Assembly: GCA_046262995.1 (NCBI GenBank)
Contig: JBHELQ010000079.1
Location: 1 to 10,080, forward strand
Length of the DNA stretch: 10,080 bases
Reading direction: 5' to 3'
Source: JBHELQ01 sp046262995
Lineage (GTDB): Bacteria; Actinomycetota; Thermoleophilia; Solirubrobacterales; Thermoleophilaceae
The notes under the pieces are model-generated. The model saw nothing but the letters and a program-made list of their open reading frames with translations, was not told the origin of the DNA and searched no databases. Positions 7,304-10,080 of the stretch are shown piece by piece. Each line of letters starts with the position of its first letter. Positions within the stretch are counted from its first letter, which is position 1. The position numbers and the translations under genes were made by a program.

Positions 7304-7807
7304 ATGGATCTCAAGGAGCTGCAACGACCGATCAGAGAGCGCTACCGGGCGGACCCCGATACCGCTCGCATCACGCTCACCGCCCGCGGCAGCCAGACCG
7401 ACGCGCCGGTGGGCTGCAACATCGACCTGGGCCGGGCCCTGTACGAGGCCGAGGCCCACCCCGGCGTGGGCGGCCCCGGGACCGCCGCCTGCTCGGGCGA
7501 CCTGCTGCTGGGCGCGCTCGCGGCCTGCGCGCAGCTCACCTGCCAGATGGTCGCCACCTCGATGGGCCTGCGGGTCGAGCGGATGGAGGCCGTCGTGGAG
7601 GGCGACCTCGACCTGCGCGGCACGCTCGGCATGGACCGCGAGGTCACGCCGGGCTTCTCGGAGATCCGGCTGCGGTTCGAGATCGACGCCCCCGAGGCCT
7701 CGCAGGAACAGCTCGAGGAGCTGGTGGGCAAGACCGAGCGCTTCTGCACGGTCCTCAAGACGCTTACGGACCCCCCGGCGATCAGCGCGGAGCTCGCCGG
7801 GGCCTGA
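7304..7807 (+). CDS. OsmC-family protein (putative thiol peroxidase-like)
   Basis: The 167-aa protein matches the OsmC/Ohr-like fold: a beta-rich N-terminal half, SGDLLLGALAACAQLTCQM with Cys75 (and Cys80) on the central helix, and a second conserved Cys148 in TERFCTVLKTL. In OsmC and Ohr a Cys pair at these places reduces organic hydroperoxides. Here the usual CPV around the second Cys is CTV, so peroxidase activity is likely but not certain. Cytosolic, no signal peptide. It starts 12 nt after serA, with a weak purine tract GAGAAG (7290-7295) 8 nt before the ATG, so it is probably the last gene of the aminotransferase-serA transcript. A link to serine metabolism is not evident; co-location may be incidental or relate to cysteine/redox supply. 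Confidence 0.85.
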   Translation: MDLKELQRPIRERYRADPDTARITLTARGSQTDAPVGCNIDLGRALYEAEAHPGVGGPGTAACSGDLLLGALAACAQLTCQMVATSMGLRVERMEAVVEGDLDLRGTLGMDREVTPGFSEIRLRFEIDAPEASQEQLEELVGKTERFCTVLKTLTDPPAISAELAGA

Positions 7808-7818
7808 GACCCACCGTG

Positions 7819-7824
7819 TAAGCT
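7819..7824 (+). promoter_or_regulatory. -10-like box for the leuA leader transcript
   Basis: TAAGCT sits 9 nt before the ATG of the leader peptide at 7834, in the same arrangement as the boxes before ilvC and the aminotransferase. This would start the leuA transcript at about 7831-7834, making the leader peptide leaderless or nearly so. No good -35 box is visible in the end of the preceding gene. Confidence 0.5.
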
Positions 7825-7833
7825 CCGCGGAGC

Positions 7834-7890
7834 ATGCCGACCACGCTCGACCTGCGACTTCTCCTGCTGCTCCCCCTTCGGGGGGAATAA
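7834..7890 (+). CDS. leuL: Leucine attenuation leader peptide of leuA
   Basis: This 18-codon ORF with a TAA stop encodes MPTTLDLRLLLLLPLRGE. Eight of 18 residues are Leu (positions 5, 7, 9-13 and 15), with five in a row at 7858-7872, directly upstream of the gene for the first enzyme of leucine synthesis. That is the hallmark of ribosome-mediated attenuation: when charged tRNA-Leu is scarce the ribosome stalls on the Leu run and changes the fold of the downstream RNA. The Leu codons are CTC, CTG and the otherwise uncommon CTT, read mainly by the GAG and CAG anticodon tRNAs. It has no Shine-Dalgarno; the ATG follows a TANNNT box by 9 nt, so leaderless initiation is inferred. The peptide itself probably has no function after synthesis. 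Confidence 0.85.
   Translation: MPTTLDLRLLLLLPLRGE
7871..7886 (+). promoter_or_regulatory. C(UUCG)G hairpin over the end of the leuA leader ORF
   Basis: TCCCCC (7871-7876) pairs with GGGGGA (7881-7886) around a UUCG loop, giving a 6-bp stem closed by the very stable cUUCGg tetraloop. It covers the last Leu codon through the final Glu codon and ends just before the TAA. No U-tract follows, so it is not an intrinsic terminator. A ribosome stalled on the Leu run would overlap and melt it. It may act as a pause or structural element of the attenuator. Confidence 0.7.
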
Positions 7891-7896
7891 CGCGCG

Positions 7897-7913
7897 GCGG
7901 CCGCTAGAGCCGC
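7897..7913 (+). other. Second small stem-loop in the leuA leader
   Basis: GCGGC (7897-7901) can pair with GCCGC (7909-7913) around a 7-nt loop. It sits just after the leader stop codon, between the UUCG hairpin and the purine-rich tract. There is no T-run after it, so termination is unlikely. In GC-rich DNA a 5-bp stem can arise by chance. Confidence 0.35.
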
Positions 7914-7940
7914 ACACCACACGGAGAAGGCAGTCGAGGC

Positions 7941-7956
7941 GGAGAAGGAGAAGGGA
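7941..7956 (+). promoter_or_regulatory. leuA ribosome binding tract with overlapping GGAGAAG copies
   Basis: The 16-nt purine run GGAGAAGGAGAAGGGA ends 5 nt before the leuA ATG and contains two overlapping GGAGAAG copies (7941-7947 and 7947-7953); a third lies at 7923-7929. It is the only strong Shine-Dalgarno-like tract in the window, where most other starts have none, which fits a gene controlled through access to its ribosome binding site. All three copies are complementary to CTTCTCC at 7858-7864 in the leader peptide. Confidence 0.75.
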
Positions 7957-7961
7957 ACGGC

Positions 7962-9551
7962 ATGGCAGAGCGAACACGTAGGGAAGAGGACCGGGTCAGG
8001 ATCTTCGACACGACCCTGCGCGACGGCGAGCAGTCGCCGGGCATCTCGCTGAACCGGCAGGAGAAGCTCGAGATCGCCCACCAGCTCGCGCGCCTCGGGG
8101 TGGACGTGATCGAGGCCGGCTTCCCGATCGCCTCCCCGGGCGACTTCGAGGCCGTCCAGGCGATCGCCCGCGAGGTCCACGGGCCGGTCATCTGTGGGCT
8201 CGCGCGCACCGGCTTCCAGGACATCGACGCGGCCTGGAACTCGATCAAGGACTCCGAGCGGCCGCGCATCCACACCTTCATCTCCACGAGCGACATCCAC
8301 ATCGAGCACCAGCTCCAGACGACTCGCGAGGACGTGAAGGGGCAGGCCCGCGCCGCGGTCGCGCACGCGAAGCAGTACTGCGGCGACGTCGAGTTCTCCC
8401 CGATGGACGCCACCCGGTCGGAGCTCGAGTTCACCGCCGAGGTGCTCCAGATCGCACTCGACGAGGGCGCGACGACGATCAACGTGCCCGACACCGTGGG
8501 CTACTCGATGCCGGACGAGCACGCCGCGATGTGGCAGGCGCTCTACCGGATGGTGCCCGGGCTGGCCGAGGTCACGACCTCGGTCCATTGCCACGACGAC
8601 CTGGGCATGGCGGTGGCCAACTCGTTCGCCGGGCTCCAGGCGGGCTGTCGCCAGGTCGAATGCGCGATCAACGGCCTCGGTGAGCGGGCGGGCAACGCCT
8701 CGCTCGAGGAGATCGTGATGCTGCTGCGCACGCGCGAATCGGCCCACGGGCTCTGGACCGGGGCCGAGACCACCGAGATCGCCCGGACGAGCCGGATGGT
8801 CACCCGCATCACCGGCTACCAGGTGCAGCCGAACAAGGCGATCGTCGGCCGCAACGCCTTCGCGCACGAGTCGGGGATCCACCAGGACGGCGTGCTCAAG
8901 GAGCGCACCACCTACGAGATCATGGACGCCACGACGATCGGGCTCGAGACGAACGCGATCGTGCTCGGCAAGCACTCCGGTCGCCACGCCCTGCGCAAGG
9001 CGCTCGAGGAGCTGGGCTTCGAGGTCGAGGGCGCCGCCCTCAACCAGGCCTTCAAGCGCTTCAAGGAGATCGCTGACAAGAAGAAGAAGGTCACGGCGCT
9101 CGACCTCGAGGCGATCGTCTCCGACGAGATGAAGCAGGCACCCGCCGCGTACGTGCTCGAGTCGTTCGACATCGACGCGTCGTCGAGCCGCGCGCCGCTG
9201 GCCCGCGTGCAGGTGGGGATGCCCAACGGCGAAGTGGGCAGCGGCAGCTTCACGGGCGACGGCCCCGTCGACGCCTTCTTCAGCGCGATCAACGCCGCCG
9301 TCGGCCTCGAGGCGCGGCTGAAGGAGTACCACGTGAGCGCCGTCACCGGCGGGCGCGACGCGCTCGGCGAGGTGACAGTCCTGCTCGAGCTCGACGGCCG
9401 TCTGGCCTCGGGCAGCGGCGTCTCGACCGACATCCTCGAAGCCTCGGGCAAGGCCTACCTGCGTGCCCTGTCGGGCGCGTTGGCGGACGACGCCGTGGCC
9501 GAGGCTGAGCACCACCTGGAGCGCGAGGCCAGGAAGACCCCGGCGCCGTAG
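7962..9551 (+). CDS. leuA: 2-isopropylmalate synthase
   Basis: The 529-aa enzyme condenses 2-ketoisovalerate with acetyl-CoA to 2-isopropylmalate, the committed step of leucine synthesis. The N-terminal TIM barrel carries IFDTTLRDGEQSPG with metal ligand Asp16 and Arg20, FISTSDIH, VEFSPMDATRS, TINVPDTVGY, and the metal-binding SVHCHDDLGMAVAN. NGLGERAGNASLEE follows, then the flexible subdomains with FAHESGIHQDGVLK and GKHSGRHAL. The C-terminal ~150 residues form the leucine-binding regulatory domain (GDGPVDAFFSAINAAVG, YHVSAVTGGRDALGEVTV). It is the standard-length bacterial form, not the longer ~640-aa form known from Mycobacterium. ATG 7962 is supported by the purine tract just before it. 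Expression is probably attenuated by the upstream leader, and activity is expected to be leucine-inhibited. Confidence 0.97.
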   Translation: MAERTRREEDRVRIFDTTLRDGEQSPGISLNRQEKLEIAHQLARLGVDVIEAGFPIASPGDFEAVQAIAREVHGPVICGLARTGFQDIDAAWNSIKDSERPRIHTFISTSDIHIEHQLQTTREDVKGQARAAVAHAKQYCGDVEFSPMDATRSELEFTAEVLQIALDEGATTINVPDTVGYSMPDEHAAMWQALYRMVPGLAEVTTSVHCHDDLGMAVANSFAGLQAGCRQVECAINGLGERAGNASLEEIVMLLRTRESAHGLWTGAETTEIARTSRMVTRITGYQVQPNKAIVGRNAFAHESGIHQDGVLKERTTYEIMDATTIGLETNAIVLGKHSGRHALRKALEELGFEVEGAALNQAFKRFKEIADKKKKVTALDLEAIVSDEMKQAPAAYVLESFDIDASSSRAPLARVQVGMPNGEVGSGSFTGDGPVDAFFSAINAAVGLEARLKEYHVSAVTGGRDALGEVTVLLELDGRLASGSGVSTDILEASGKAYLRALSGALADDAVAEAEHHLEREARKTPAP

Positions 9552-9561
9552 TCGATCCGGC

Positions 9562-9565
9562 AGGA
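9562..9565 (+). promoter_or_regulatory. Shine-Dalgarno for the iron-ADH-like gene
   Basis: AGGA lies 8 nt before the GTG at 9574, in the 22-bp gap after leuA. It supports this GTG as the start and co-transcription with leuA. Confidence 0.5.
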
Positions 9566-9573
9566 TCCTCGGG

Positions 9574-10080
9574 GTGGCCGAGGACTTCACCTGGCTCGAC
9601 GGCGAGCGCCTCGTGCGCTTCGGCGAAGGGGCGAGCCGGGAGGCCGGGCGGCTGCTGGTCGAGCGCGGCTTCGACGGCTACGCGCTGCTCACGACCGAAC
9701 GGGCCCTGACGGCGCTCCCGGCACTGGCCGAGGGTGCGGACGCAGTGGTCCGCGTCCCCACGGGGAAGGTCGACGAGCTGTCGGCCGCTCTGCTCGAGGA
9801 CGCCGGCCGGCGTCCGCTCGTGGCGCTCGGGGGCGGACGCGTGGTGGACGTCGCGAAGGCGGTCGCCGGCGCCGGCGGCGCCGCGTGCGCAGCGATACCC
9901 ACGACGCTCGCCGGCTCGCCGATGACACGTTTCCACCGCACGCCCGCAGGCGTGGAGGGCGCCGGCTTGGTGCGCCCGTCGCTGGTGGTGGCCGATCCGC
10001 CCCTGATGGCCTCGCAGCCCGGCCCGCAGCGGGCGGCCAGCGCGATGAACGCGCTGGCGCACGCCATGGAGTCCCTCTAC
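9574..10080 (+). CDS. Iron-ADH superfamily dehydrogenase, maleylacetate-reductase-like, 3' truncated by window edge
   Basis: The first 169 codons are present; the frame is open to the right edge. Start: GTG 9574 with AGGA 8 nt upstream. The N-terminal Rossmann-like domain has ALGGGRVVDVAKAVA with GGG at 86-88 and Asp92, then IPTTLAGSPMT (Pro109-Thr118), both signatures of the iron-containing alcohol dehydrogenase/glycerol dehydrogenase/maleylacetate reductase superfamily, which reduce carbonyls with NAD(P)H. At the first metal site, where iron-ADHs have D-x-x-x-H, this protein has Asn159-x-x-x-His163 (NALAHAMES). Asn there is typical of maleylacetate reductases. GGGR replaces the usual GGGS. 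The remaining metal ligands lie beyond the window. It follows leuA by 22 bp and is probably co-transcribed; the substrate and a link to leucine synthesis are unknown. Confidence 0.8.
   Translation, partial: MAEDFTWLDGERLVRFGEGASREAGRLLVERGFDGYALLTTERALTALPALAEGADAVVRVPTGKVDELSAALLEDAGRRPLVALGGGRVVDVAKAVAGAGGAACAAIPTTLAGSPMTRFHRTPAGVEGAGLVRPSLVVADPPLMASQPGPQRAASAMNALAHAMESLY

Larger units (their letters stand above)
7834..7961 (+). promoter_or_regulatory. leuA leader RNA with long-range helix (translational attenuator candidate)
   Basis: The leader 7844-7864 can pair with 7923-7941 by 18 base pairs in four blocks (7844-7846/7939-7941, 7847-7851/7933-7937, 7853-7855/7930-7932, 7858-7864/7923-7929), interrupted only by a bulged G7938, C7952-side-free C7852 and G7856-A7857. 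The last block is the CTT-CTC-C of the Leu run with GGAGAAG. The same Leu-codon tract 7858-7865 can instead pair perfectly (8 bp) with AGGAGAAG at 7946-7953, inside the leuA Shine-Dalgarno tract. The enclosed part holds the UUCG hairpin and a weaker stem (7897-7901 with 7909-7913). The pairings are exclusive of each other and of a ribosome on the Leu codons. Pairings are seen by eye; which one dominates is not established. Confidence 0.6.

Noticed and set aside
7897..7904. GCGGCCGC 8-bp palindrome as a protein-binding operator
   Set aside because: It is a single short G/C palindrome with no second copy, and it overlaps a possible RNA stem; nothing supports an operator.
7871..7913. Intrinsic terminator in the leuA leader
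   Set aside because: Both stem-loops lack a following T-run, so transcriptional attenuation by an intrinsic terminator is not supported.
7782..9590. A 602-codon open frame on the minus strand opposite leuA
   Set aside because: It mirrors the leuA frame, is rich in Arg/Gly/His/Leu repeats with no recognisable domain, and long antisense frames are expected at this GC content. leuA itself is unmistakable.
1..10080. Mobile element, CRISPR, defence system or natural-product cluster
   Set aside because: No direct repeat arrays, terminal inverted repeats, transposase, integrase, nuclease or synthase domains were seen; all genes are metabolic.

Overview
The window is a GC-rich (about 70 percent), densely packed bacterial chromosome segment of biosynthetic housekeeping genes. 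Base composition, frequent GTG starts, and -10-like TANNNT boxes placed 7 to 10 nt before start codons (leaderless or near-leaderless mRNAs) point to a high-GC actinobacterium. A Thermoleophilia/Solirubrobacterales-like lineage would fit, but no marker gene fixes this. I see no mobile element, CRISPR array, tRNA or rRNA, phage gene or defence gene.

Layout. (1) Bases 2-889: the 3' part of a MenE-type o-succinylbenzoate-CoA ligase on +, overlapping tail to tail by 50 bp with a SAM-dependent O-methyltransferase-like gene on - (840-1886). (2) A 36-bp divergent gap with two facing -10 boxes separates the methyltransferase from ilvC (1923-2912). (3) Just downstream of ilvC is a secreted alkaline-phosphatase/sulfatase-superfamily hydrolase (2924-4441). 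(4) A new promoter-like box precedes a class V aminotransferase (4485-5669), which overlaps serA (5666-7291) by 4 nt. An OsmC-like gene (7304-7807) follows. (5) A 154-bp gap (7808-7961) holds a leucine attenuation leader, followed by leuA (7962-9551). (6) An iron-ADH/maleylacetate-reductase-like gene starts at 9574 and runs off the right edge.

How the genes work together. ilvC makes the dihydroxy-acid precursors of valine, isoleucine and leucine. leuA commits 2-ketoisovalerate to leucine. serA with the coupled aminotransferase probably supplies the first two steps of phosphoserine/serine synthesis, with the aminotransferase standing in for SerC. The window is thus an amino-acid biosynthesis cluster next to a menaquinone gene.

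The most interesting element is the leuA leader. It has a promoter-like box, an unannotated 18-codon leader peptide with 8 Leu codons (five consecutive), a tight C(UUCG)G hairpin over its last codons, three GGAGAAG copies before the leuA start, and an 18-bp imperfect long-range helix joining the Leu-codon tract to the segment beside the leuA Shine-Dalgarno. There is no U-tract terminator, so translational rather than transcriptional attenuation is the better reading.
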